Shown here piece by piece: positions 1-5,002 of a DNA stretch of 5,002 nt. A program made the position numbers and the translations under genes. The notes beneath the pieces were generated by a model, which did no database searches, was not told where the DNA came from, and was given only the letters and a program-made list of their open reading frames with translations. Source of the stretch: an uncultured Lachnospira sp. (GTDB lineage Bacteria; Bacillota; Clostridia; Lachnospirales; Lachnospiraceae); assembly GCA_900772425.1 (NCBI GenBank), contig CAAHEK010000194.1, positions 1 through 5,002 of the forward strand, read 5' to 3'. The stretch's first letter is position 1; the number at the start of each line of letters is the position of its first letter.

Positions 1-72
1 GATCACAGCGAGGAAACACTAAACAGACTGGCAGCAGGCTTGCTGGAGGGCATAAACAGTTATTATAATTAG
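1..72 (+). CDS. C-terminal tail of an unidentified protein, possibly a cell-wall amidase
   Basis: Frame 1 is open from the window edge to a TAG at 70-72 and gives 23 residues ending in LAAGLLEGINSYYN. Codon use is less AT-rich than the DNA that follows (GCA GCA GGC, CTG GAG GGC), and base composition changes abruptly after the stop, which supports a real coding end. The pattern of small and hydrophobic residues followed by a Gly-Ile-x-x-Tyr close resembles the final helix of Amidase_3-type N-acetylmuramoyl-L-alanine amidases (commonly A-x-A-I-x-x-G-I-x-x-Y-F). That is a guess from a very short piece; many proteins could end this way. No intrinsic terminator with a T run is visible just after it, only a weak 7-bp AT hairpin around 64-81. 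Confidence 0.5.
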   Translation, partial: DHSEETLNRLAAGLLEGINSYYN

Positions 73-147
73 AGAATTATATAATCAGAGCAAGATAGTC
101 GGAAAGACAGAAAGCTGCATAGTCCAAGAAAGAAAAAGAAGAATAAA

Positions 148-184
148 CAATTTATATGCAATTCAACAATTCACACACAATTTA
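148..184. repeat. Four short CAATTYA direct repeats
   Basis: The heptamer CAATT(C/T)A occurs at 148-154, 159-165, 167-173 and 178-184, so successive starts are 11, 8 and 11 bp apart. The cluster ends about 60 bp upstream of the -35 box at 245. Helical phasing of the outer pairs would fit a protein-binding site upstream of that promoter. The background is very AT-rich and the motif is short, so chance is a serious alternative. Confidence 0.3.
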
Positions 185-214
185 CAGAAAGATATTAAAT
201 GTAAAGATAAAAAT

Positions 215-234
215 AAATATTTTTAAAAATATTT
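215..234. repeat. Perfect 20-bp AT palindrome upstream of a promoter
   Basis: The sequence AAATATTTTTAAAAATATTT is its own exact reverse complement, with its centre between 224 and 225. It lies 10 bp upstream of the TTGACA box at 245, at roughly -65 to -46 relative to the predicted start near 280. This is where an UP element contacts the RNA polymerase alpha C-terminal domains, and where a dimeric regulator could bind. An A-tract/T-tract palindrome of this kind is also intrinsically bent DNA. It is too far upstream to be a terminator for the gene ending at 72. Confidence 0.6.
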
Positions 235-244
235 TGAAAAAAGC

Positions 245-273
245 TTGACAATATATAAAATGAATGTTAATAT
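245..273 (+). promoter_or_regulatory. Strong sigma-A-type promoter
   Basis: A perfect -35 box TTGACA (245-250) is separated by exactly 17 bp from a TAATAT -10 box (268-273; four of six consensus positions). The TGT at 265-267 supplies an extended -10 TGn element directly before it. An AT palindrome and A-tracts lie just upstream. Start of transcription would be near 280. The downstream DNA up to the hairpin at 597 has no convincing gene, so this promoter probably drives a non-coding RNA. Confidence 0.7.
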
Positions 274-385
274 ACAGTTAACAAAAAACAAGACCTTAAC
301 AAAAGGAATTGAGAAAGGAAGGTACACTCCGATGGGTATATGATTACAGTTCCAGCAATAAGAAAGTAACAGAAGCCTTTAATAA

Positions 386-420
386 GAGAATTATAATAAT
401 TAATTTTATTGATATTTCTC
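386..420 (+). other. AT-rich hairpin inside the candidate RNA
   Basis: GAGAA (386-390) pairs with TTCTC (416-420). After a T-T mismatch, TAT (392-394) pairs with ATA (412-414). After a bulged G at 411, AATAA (395-399) pairs with TTATT (406-410), closing a six-base loop. This makes 13 pairs in total. It is one of the few extended local stems in the 280-596 stretch, but AT-rich sequence makes such stems fairly easily. Confidence 0.4.
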
Positions 421-596
421 AATGAATGAGTGAAAGAATAAGGTGATTAGGGACTTTCAATAATAACAATCGAATATATAACCTGATAGTATAGGATTTA
501 TAGTATGTAGGTAATGTATTAAGATATTAGATTAATAAGCTGAGAACACAATACCATAATTGAAAGGAATTAGAAAATTGAATAACGAAGAAGAGT

Positions 597-651
597 AGAA
601 CGGTCACTGTATTTATTTAATGATTATAGATATGGTGGCCGTTCTTATTTT
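597..651 (+). terminator. Long rightward intrinsic terminator hairpin
   Basis: Bases 597-616 pair continuously with 626-645, giving a 20-pair stem around a nine-base loop, followed by the T-rich run TTATTTT (645-651). The lower 11 pairs (AGAACGGTCAC with GTGGCCGTTCT) are the GC-rich part. Pairs 604-638, 608-634, 609-633 and 613-629 are G-U wobbles in the + strand transcript, which indicates rightward transcription. The stem is longer than an ordinary terminator. It ends the transcript predicted from the promoter at 245 and insulates the chemoreceptor promoter at 775. Confidence 0.75.
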
Positions 652-728
652 GCATAATTTAGAATTATATTTATTATAACGCTCTATATTTAACCTACTG
701 GGAGAAAGCATATAAAAGTTTTTGTTAT

Positions 729-762
729 ATTTTATTATATAATTTACAATTTTATTATATAA
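729..762. repeat. 14-bp perfect tandem repeat, 20-bp period
   Basis: ATTTTATTATATAA occurs at 729-742 and again at 749-762, with TTTACA between the copies. The period of 20 bp is close to two helical turns, so both copies face the same side of the DNA. Each copy contains the palindromic core TTATATAA. The array sits directly upstream of the -35 box at 775, where an activator or an UP-like element would act on the chemoreceptor promoter. The simple AT composition weakens the case. Confidence 0.55.
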
Positions 763-774
763 GCATTAATGAAC

Positions 775-803
775 TTGAAAAAAAGAAATAATTGGAATAT
801 CAT
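775..803 (+). promoter_or_regulatory. Predicted sigma-A-type promoter of the chemoreceptor gene
   Basis: TTGAAA (775-780, five of six consensus positions) and TATCAT (798-803, five of six) are separated by exactly 17 bp. Transcription would start near 810, giving a leader of about 125 nt before the ATG at 935. No sigma-28/SigD motif (TAAA about 15 bp from CCGATAT) is visible between the terminator and the gene, although chemoreceptors of flagellated Firmicutes are often under that sigma factor. Confidence 0.5.
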
Positions 804-847
804 AGAAATAACAGACAGAGTGATTAACTAAATACTGCTAATAATGC

Positions 848-890
848 AGCACAACATATTGCGGTAGGGATTACTATGTTTATTTGTGCT
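848..890 (+). promoter_or_regulatory. Leader hairpin upstream of the chemoreceptor gene
   Basis: AGCACAA (848-854) pairs perfectly with TTGTGCT (884-890). Past a five-base bulge (879-883), CATA (855-858) continues with TATG (875-878). The loop carries a GTAGGGA stretch that resembles a ribosome binding site, followed by an ATG at 876. The hairpin ends 30 bases before the real ribosome binding site at 921. It has no T run after it, so it is not a terminator; a role in translation or RNA stability is possible but unproven. Confidence 0.4.
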
Positions 891-920
891 AAATTGTGGT
901 GATTTATGCATGGAAAAGAA

Positions 921-926
921 AAGAGG
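921..926 (+). promoter_or_regulatory. Ribosome binding site that fixes the chemoreceptor start
   Basis: AAGAGG lies eight bases before the ATG at 935. The in-frame GTG GTG at 896-901 has no comparable site and would add 13 residues of non-membrane sequence before the usual basic N-terminus, so the start at 935 is preferred. Confidence 0.8.
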
Positions 927-934
927 TATACAAT

Positions 935-2641
935 ATGATAAAGAAACTTAACAAGATGAGAATCAAACAGCGTCTGAATTATGCTTTTAGAGGCATAATA
1001 ATTGCATTTAGTGTTGTATCATTACTGGTTGCATGTATATTGTTATATATGACCATGGACTATAATAAGGTTATAAACAATTATGCATTTCCTCAGGGGG
1101 ATATTGCTATAGCAATGGATGAGGCGGCAGAAGTAAGAAGTGCTTCACGAGGAATAGTTGGATATGATTCTAATGAATTAATATCATCTATGAAGAAGCA
1201 GCATGATGAACATGTTGAAGCATTTGAAGCCAAGCTTGAAGAAATCAGACCAACAATGATTACCAAAGAAGGTAAAGAATATATGGCTGCCATTGACAAG
1301 GCTTGGGAAGAATACATTGCAATTGATAGGAAGATAATTGCAGAAGGTGCTGTAACAGATACTAATAAATCCATTGAAACACAGAAAATGATGATAAATG
1401 ATATGGCACCTAAGTATCAGGCGTTAGATGAAGCATTAACAAACTTAATGAATGTCAATGTACAGAAGGGTGATGCTGAGCAGCAGAGACTTTTAGTACT
1501 GATGATTGTTGCATTAATAGTAATTGTTGCAGTTGTCGTACTTGTAATTGTTGTTTCAGCTAAGGCAGCAAAGGCAATAGCTAAGAGTATAGAAGAACCT
1601 TTGGATGGTATGGTTGCCAGATTTGATACATTTTCACAGGGGGATTTGGATTCACCATTCCCTGTTGTTGAGACAGAAGATGAGATTGCAGAACTTATGG
1701 ACAGCGCGCATGATATGGCTGACAGACTAAACAATATTATAAGTGATGCAGGAAGATTACTTAATGAGATGGCTAACGGAAACTTTGTTATATCTACAGA
1801 GTACGAAGACCAGTATACAGGTGCGTTTAATGCATTACTTGTCGGAATAAGAAAAATGAATCGTCAGATGGATGAGACATTAAAGGGAGTTGAAGATGCA
1901 TCAAAACAGGTTGCAGAAGGTTCAGCTAATTTGTCAGAAGCAGCTCAGGCATTGGCTGAGGGCGCAACAGACCAGGCAGCTACGGTAGAAGAGATGCAGG
2001 CAACAATTAACGAACTTAATGAAGGAATCCAGTCAACGGCAGTGAAGTTAGAGGAATCATATAAAGAAGCAAAGACATATGCCGGAACAGCAGAGAGCAG
2101 CAGAAACGATATGGAAGCACTTATGGGAGCTATGCAGCGTATAAGTGATGCTTCTGAAAAGATTGGAAATATTATTTCTGAAATTGAAAATATTGCTAGC
2201 CAGACTAATCTGTTATCACTTAATGCTTCAATTGAGGCAGCAAGAGCAGGTGAAGCAGGAAGAGGATTTGCGGTAGTGGCAGATCAGATTCGTACATTGG
2301 CAGAGCAGAGTGCTAAGTCAGCAGTTGATTCAAGAACATTGATAGAAGCTTCAATGCATGAAGTAAGCGAAGGAAATAAGATTGCAGCAGAAGCATCTAA
2401 TTCACTTAGAGAAGTTGTTGACGGAGTACAGTCTATTGCGGAAAATGCGAAGAAGATGAGCGAAATATCAACAACACAGGCTTCAGGAATGGAACAGGCA
2501 GATGTGGCAATTGCAAGAATTGCAGATGTTGTACAGACAAACTCAGCAACATCAGAAGAGACTTCAGCAACATCAGAAGAACTTACAGCACAGGCAATTA
2601 CATTAAGCGATATGGTTTCTAAGTTTAATTTAAGAAAATAA
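935..2641 (+). CDS. Methyl-accepting chemotaxis protein (transmembrane chemoreceptor)
   Basis: This 568-residue receptor senses a ligand outside the cell and controls the CheA kinase through CheW, biasing flagellar rotation. A basic N-terminus leads into TM1 (about 19-42). A mostly helical extracellular region (43-185) resembles the four-helix-bundle 4HB_MCP sensor, and TM2 is at about 186-208. A HAMP linker (209-268) is followed by a second HAMP-like segment (about 269-318, containing MANGNF). The coiled-coil signalling domain (321-568) has the nearly invariant hairpin tip at about 417-460, including [25 protein letters not shown] residues and [14 protein letters not shown]. Glu-rich helices near the C-terminus ([11 protein letters not shown]) carry likely methylation sites. 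There is no C-terminal NWETF-type pentapeptide. The ligand cannot be told from sequence. The gene appears monocistronic: promoter at 775, hairpin after it at 2669. Confidence 0.96.
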   Translation: MIKKLNKMRIKQRLNYAFRGIIIAFSVVSLLVACILLYMTMDYNKVINNYAFPQGDIAIAMDEAAEVRSASRGIVGYDSNELISSMKKQHDEHVEAFEAKLEEIRPTMITKEGKEYMAAIDKAWEEYIAIDRKIIAEGAVTDTNKSIETQKMMINDMAPKYQALDEALTNLMNVNVQKGDAEQQRLLVLMIVALIVIVAVVVLVIVVSAKAAKAIAKSIEEPLDGMVARFDTFSQGDLDSPFPVVETEDEIAELMDSAHDMADRLNNIISDAGRLLNEMANGNFVISTEYEDQYTGAFNALLVGIRKMNRQMDETLKGVEDASKQVAEGSANLSEAAQALAEGATDQAATVEEMQATINELNEGIQSTAVKLEESYKEAKTYAGTAESSRNDMEALMGAMQRISDASEKIGNIISEIENIASQTNLLSLNASIEAARAGEAGRGFAVVADQIRTLAEQSAKSAVDSRTLIEASMHEVSEGNKIAAEASNSLREVVDGVQSIAENAKKMSEISTTQASGMEQADVAIARIADVVQTNSATSEETSATSEELTAQAITLSDMVSKFNLRK

Positions 2642-2668
2642 TAAATAATTAAAGTTGAAGATGATAAA

Positions 2669-2701
2669 TAAGGGACTGCACTTTGAAGTGACAGTCCCTT
2701 A
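2669..2701. terminator. Shared hairpin terminator between convergent genes
   Basis: TAAGGGACTG (2669-2678) pairs with CAGTCCCTTA (2692-2701). CACT (2679-2682) then pairs with AGTG (2687-2690) across one bulged A (2691), closing a TTGA loop. On the minus strand the stem is followed by TTTATC, a modest T run suited to ending the MATE transcript about 50 nt after its stop. On the plus strand it is followed by A residues rather than T, so termination of the chemoreceptor transcript, 28 nt after its stop, may be weaker. Confidence 0.75.
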
Positions 2702-2749
2702 AAAAATATACGTATAACAGGAGTTGAATCTGCAAGGCTGCAATCTGCC

Positions 2750-4141
2750 TTATGCTGGATTCTGCTCATTTACATTTAGTTTATTTCCTGCCATTCTCAT
2801 AACTTCTTTCCATGCTGGTGAGAACAGATAATAACCTATCATTGCAAACATTCCAAAGCTGAAAGAAATTGGGAAGCACAACATTACCCATGTTCCATCA
2901 AAGTATCTGTTAATAATATAGGCACTTGGAATTCTGACTGCCCAAAGCATAAGAATGTTGACAATTGTAGTATAACGTACCTTTCCAGTTCCGTTTACAA
3001 TAGATATTATACAGTTAAAAATAGCAAAAAACCACTGTGAAAGCAACATGACAATAACATGCCTGCTCGCATACATCAATACCATTTCATCCGATGAAAA
3101 GAAACGGATTATAGGTTTATGTATCATTATAAAAAACAAACCAAAACTTAATGTAATCAGACCTGAACACAATGGAATTCTCCAGTGTCCTTCTTTAATT
3201 CTTGCATATTTCTTCGCACCATAATTCTGTCCTGAAAATGTAGTGGCTGCTGAAGATAATCCGGTAATTGCTATGTTAGAGCATCCTGTAATTCTTCCAG
3301 CTACTGCACCTCCGGCCATAAATACAGCACCCTGTGAGTTATTAAAGGTCTGTAATGCAACATGTCCTAATGAATAAAGCGAATTATTAAGTCCAACAGG
3401 CAGACCAATAGCCAGAATATCTTTCATCATTGTTCCGGAAAATCTTCTTGGCAAAAATGTAAACTGTATCTCCGGAAACTTCTTTCTTATATAAACAATG
3501 CTTACAATCCATGAAATAAACATGGCAATACTTGTAGAAAGAGCTGCTCCGGCAACATCCATTCGAAAGCCAGCGACAAACAATAAATCAAATACTATAT
3601 TAGAAATACATGACACAACGAGAAACCATAGCGAAGCCTTGCTATCCCCGAGTCCTCTTAAAATTCCGGCATTCATATTATAGCCCAGATTACCCAGCGT
3701 ACCCAGAAATACAATTCTTGTATAGATTAATGCGGCATCCCATACATCCTGTGGCACTTTCATAAATTCCAGAATATACGGAGCTGCAAACCATCCAAGA
3801 ATTCCAATAGGAATACCTATAATATATATAAATGTTATTGAAGTTCCGCATATGGAAACAACCTTACCTGCTTCTTTAGCCCCGGTATATTGTGAAATAA
3901 GAATGGATACACCGGTTCCTATTCCTAAAAAAATACATAATAATACTTCAACCGGCTGTGAACTTGTTCCTACTGCAGCTAGAGATGTATCGCCACAGTA
4001 TTTGCCTATTACAAGTGCATCAACCGTTGTATATAACTGCTGCAAAACATTTCCTATAATAATCGGTATCGCAAACAGTATAATATTTCTCATGATATGA
4101 CCTGTAGTCATATCAATCTTTCCTTTTTGTGAATCTGCCAT
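2750..4141 (-). CDS. MATE-family multidrug/small-molecule efflux transporter (YoeA-like)
   Basis: This 463-residue membrane protein is an antiporter that should export cationic drugs or metabolites in exchange for Na+ or H+. Twelve hydrophobic segments can be read, at roughly 19-36, 55-84, 97-118, 136-155, 171-191, 196-217, 238-262, 278-303, 321-341, 360-381, 391-412 and 418-440. They fall into two pseudo-symmetric MatE halves. Repeated motifs mark the two halves: SQYTGAKE (83-90) with GQNYGAK (304-310), and LRGLGDSKAS (161-170) with VNGTGKVRY (382-390). The N-terminal stretch with LQQLYTTVDALVIGK (33-47) is typical of the YoeA-like clostridial branch. Length is normal for the family. The ATG at 4141 has an AAGGAG site six bases upstream. 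The substrate cannot be predicted. It lies 137 bp downstream of the ATPase gene, with no terminator seen between them. Confidence 0.94.
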   Translation of the reverse strand: MADSQKGKIDMTTGHIMRNIILFAIPIIIGNVLQQLYTTVDALVIGKYCGDTSLAAVGTSSQPVEVLLCIFLGIGTGVSILISQYTGAKEAGKVVSICGTSITFIYIIGIPIGILGWFAAPYILEFMKVPQDVWDAALIYTRIVFLGTLGNLGYNMNAGILRGLGDSKASLWFLVVSCISNIVFDLLFVAGFRMDVAGAALSTSIAMFISWIVSIVYIRKKFPEIQFTFLPRRFSGTMMKDILAIGLPVGLNNSLYSLGHVALQTFNNSQGAVFMAGGAVAGRITGCSNIAITGLSSAATTFSGQNYGAKKYARIKEGHWRIPLCSGLITLSFGLFFIMIHKPIIRFFSSDEMVLMYASRHVIVMLLSQWFFAIFNCIISIVNGTGKVRYTTIVNILMLWAVRIPSAYIINRYFDGTWVMLCFPISFSFGMFAMIGYYLFSPAWKEVMRMAGNKLNVNEQNPA

Positions 4142-4147
4142 AATTTA

Positions 4148-4153
4148 CTCCTT
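4148..4153 (-). promoter_or_regulatory. Ribosome binding site of the MATE gene
   Basis: Read on the minus strand this is AAGGAG, six bases before the ATG at 4141-4139. It is a near-ideal Shine-Dalgarno sequence and supports that start codon. Confidence 0.85.
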
Positions 4154-4188
4154 ATTATAAAATTACCAATCAGCATCTTTTATTTATA

Positions 4189-4217
4189 ATAATACTGTAA
4201 TTAAATTATGATTTCTA
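4189..4217 (-). promoter_or_regulatory. Weak candidate promoter for the MATE gene
   Basis: On the minus strand, TAGAAA (4217-4212, four of six) and TATTAT (4194-4189, five of six) are 17 bp apart. This would place the start near 4182 and give a leader of about 40 nt. The region is AT-rich and several other -10-like hexamers occur, so read-through from the ATPase gene is an equally good explanation for MATE expression. Confidence 0.3.
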
Positions 4218-4278
4218 GTGATTTATGGCATGAAGTACAGAAAAAGTATTCACATTATATCTGCCCTTACAATAATAA

Positions 4279-5002
4279 TTATTTAAAAAGCTCGTGAACC
4301 ATCTGTGCATTGTATACAACTTCTGTGGCGTGTTCGACCTCAATCATATAAAGTGCGTGTGCAGCAAGATGTTCTGCAGCCTGCTCTAAATCTCTTATAC
4401 CTGTTGTGTTTTCAAAAATATCAAGAACGACGTCGAGTCCGTCATCAGGAACGATACATTCGTTGTCCTTAAGACCGATTCTTTTAAGAACCTTAGGCAT
4501 AGAATATTTCTGGAAAATGGTTTTCTTTTCTTCTCTTGTATAATCAGGTATATCGATTACAGCAAAACGCGAGAGAAGAGGTGCGCTTATCTTATCCTTA
4601 TCATTGGCTGTTGCAATAGGATATACACCGGATGTAGGAATCAGGCATTCCATGTAATTATCAGTAAATCCTAAATTATCTAGAAGTGTAAGCAGAACAT
4701 CGGCAGGATTAGCATTTCCGTTACTTGAAGTTGCCTTATCAAGCTCATTAATGATAAATACGAGGTTAGATTCGCCTGCCATATTAAAGGCTTCCATAAT
4801 AATTCCCGGTTTGGCATTGGAATAAATTCTTGAACTGCCTGTAAGCTGTTCTGCATCATTTATTGAACTCATATCAAGAGTTGTCCAAGGCATTTTTAAA
4901 ATCTTGGCGACAAGATATGCAATCTGCGATTTACCTGTTCCGGCAGGACCTACAAGAAGAATACCGTAAGCAGGGAGAGTATGTGTTCTGTTAATCTGTA
5001 TA
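4279..5002 (-). CDS. Lon-type AAA+ ATPase lacking the protease domain (5' end outside window)
   Basis: The minus-strand frame is open from the window edge to the TAA at 4281-4279, giving 240 visible residues; the N-terminus is missing. Numbered from the first visible codon, Walker A is GPAGTGKS (18-25), Walker B is VFIINE (81-86), the sensor 1 Asn is in ATAN (133), the probable arginine finger is in APLLSR (145) and the sensor 2 Arg is in GIRDLEQ (203). Order and spacing match the ATPase module of Lon proteases, including PLLSRFAVIDIPDYTREEK, the YSMPKVLKRIGLK stretch and the lid. The chain stops about 37 residues after sensor 2, where Lon would continue into its Ser-Lys protease domain, so this protein should remodel or unfold targets without cutting them. 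The first Walker B acid is Asn (codon 4747-4749) instead of Asp, while the catalytic Glu is kept. The internal ATG at 4893 is not the start, because it lies after Walker A. Confidence 0.88.
   Translation of the reverse strand, partial: IQINRTHTLPAYGILLVGPAGTGKSQIAYLVAKILKMPWTTLDMSSINDAEQLTGSSRIYSNAKPGIIMEAFNMAGESNLVFIINELDKATSSNGNANPADVLLTLLDNLGFTDNYMECLIPTSGVYPIATANDKDKISAPLLSRFAVIDIPDYTREEKKTIFQKYSMPKVLKRIGLKDNECIVPDDGLDVVLDIFENTTGIRDLEQAAEHLAAHALYMIEVEHATEVVYNAQMVHELFK

Larger units (their letters stand above)
280..651 (+). ncRNA. Candidate non-coding RNA of about 370 nt, family unknown
   Basis: The unit is bounded by a strong promoter (245-273) and a long terminator hairpin with a T-rich tail (597-651), and contains no good protein gene. 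The strand is supported by four G-U wobble pairs in the terminal stem, which would be A-C mismatches in the opposite transcript. Visible internal elements include a small hairpin at 323-340 (ACTC/GGGT around CGAT, extended past one C-A mismatch), an AT-rich hairpin at 386-420, a TGAAAG/CTTTCA pair (431-436 with 454-459) and a possible long-range ACCTTA/TAAGGT pair (293-298 with 439-444). I do not see the hallmarks of tmRNA, RNase P RNA, SRP RNA or a GEMM c-di-GMP riboswitch. Alternatives are a long untranslated leader ended by attenuation, or a transcript encoding a short peptide. Confidence 0.45.
73..895. other. Long AT-rich intergenic region with an RNA-like transcription unit
   Basis: About 820 bases lie between the upstream stop codon and the chemoreceptor gene. 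I found no reading frame in it with a good start, ribosome binding site and plausible protein. The longest suggestive frame is about 40 codons (300-425). The stretch instead holds ordered signals: short CAATTYA repeats (148-184), a palindrome (215-234), a promoter (245-273), non-coding sequence, a long terminator hairpin (597-651), a tandem repeat (729-762), a second promoter (775-803) and a leader hairpin (848-890). These are listed separately. Confidence 0.8.

Noticed and set aside
64..81. TATAATT/AATTATA hairpin as terminator of the first gene
   Set aside because: It is only seven AT pairs, starts inside the last codons of the gene and lacks a following T run.
321..336. CTCCGATG as part of a SigD-type -10 element (CCGATAT)
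   Set aside because: The match is partial and there is no TAAA about 15 bp upstream; TTGA is found there instead.
280..420. GEMM-type c-di-GMP riboswitch, expected sometimes upstream of chemotaxis genes
   Set aside because: The characteristic GEMM core with its conserved tetraloop and receptor was not found, and a terminator and a new promoter separate this region from the chemoreceptor.
280..651. tmRNA or RNase P RNA, suggested by the length of about 370 nt
   Set aside because: No tag-peptide frame ending in an ALAA-like sequence, no tRNA-like ends, and no GAGGAAAGTCC-type RNase P core were seen on either strand.
769..831. 20-codon frame starting ATG at 769
   Set aside because: It has no ribosome binding site, overlaps the predicted promoter and would start upstream of the transcription start near 810. 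Lys/Asn/Ile-rich content is what AT-rich DNA gives by chance.
896..934. Upstream GTG start giving a chemoreceptor longer by 13 residues
   Set aside because: There is no ribosome binding site before it, whereas the ATG at 935 has AAGAGG at ideal spacing and gives a normal N-terminus with basic residues before TM1.
1093..2769. Minus-strand open frames opposite the chemoreceptor gene
   Set aside because: They are mirror frames of a highly conserved coding sequence. They are low-complexity Ser/Ala/Ile-rich and match no recognisable protein.
3498..4100. Plus-strand open frames opposite the MATE gene
   Set aside because: They lie entirely within the well-supported transporter gene on the other strand and show no ribosome binding sites or recognisable domains.
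4891..4893. ATG at 4893 as the start of the AAA+ gene
   Set aside because: The same frame continues upstream to the window edge and encodes the Walker A motif there, so the true start is outside the window.

Overview
The window looks like a chromosomal segment of a low-GC, motile, Gram-positive anaerobe of the Clostridia, most likely a Lachnospiraceae-type gut bacterium. This is inference. It rests on the AT-rich non-coding DNA, AGGAG-type ribosome binding sites, a YoeA-like MATE exporter and a chemoreceptor whose C-terminus has no CheR-tethering pentapeptide. No rRNA, tRNA, CRISPR array, insertion sequence or phage gene was seen.

Layout. Bases 1-72 hold the last 23 codons of a rightward gene. 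Bases 73-895 are an unusually long (about 820 bp) AT-rich stretch with no convincing protein gene. It is not empty: it contains a strong sigma-A-type promoter (245-273) preceded by a perfect 20-bp AT palindrome, then about 320 bp of non-coding sequence, then a very long terminator hairpin (20 pairs, 597-645) followed by a T-rich run. This reads as a self-contained transcription unit for an RNA of about 370 nt that I cannot assign to a known family. Next come a 14-bp tandem repeat (729-762), a second promoter (775-803) and a leader hairpin (848-890), which lead into the methyl-accepting chemotaxis protein gene (935-2641, +).

The right half is on the minus strand: a MATE-family efflux transporter (2750-4141) and, upstream of it, the C-terminal part of a Lon-type AAA+ ATPase (4279 to the window edge). 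The ATPase ends at the AAA+ lid, has no Lon protease domain, and carries Asn in place of the Walker B Asp. The chemoreceptor and the MATE gene converge on a hairpin at 2669-2701 that probably ends at least the MATE transcript.

The three main proteins do not form an obvious pathway: one senses signals for motility, one exports small molecules, and one is an ATP-driven remodelling module. The most interesting items are the orphan non-coding unit at about 280-651 and the protease-less, Walker-B-altered Lon-like ATPase.
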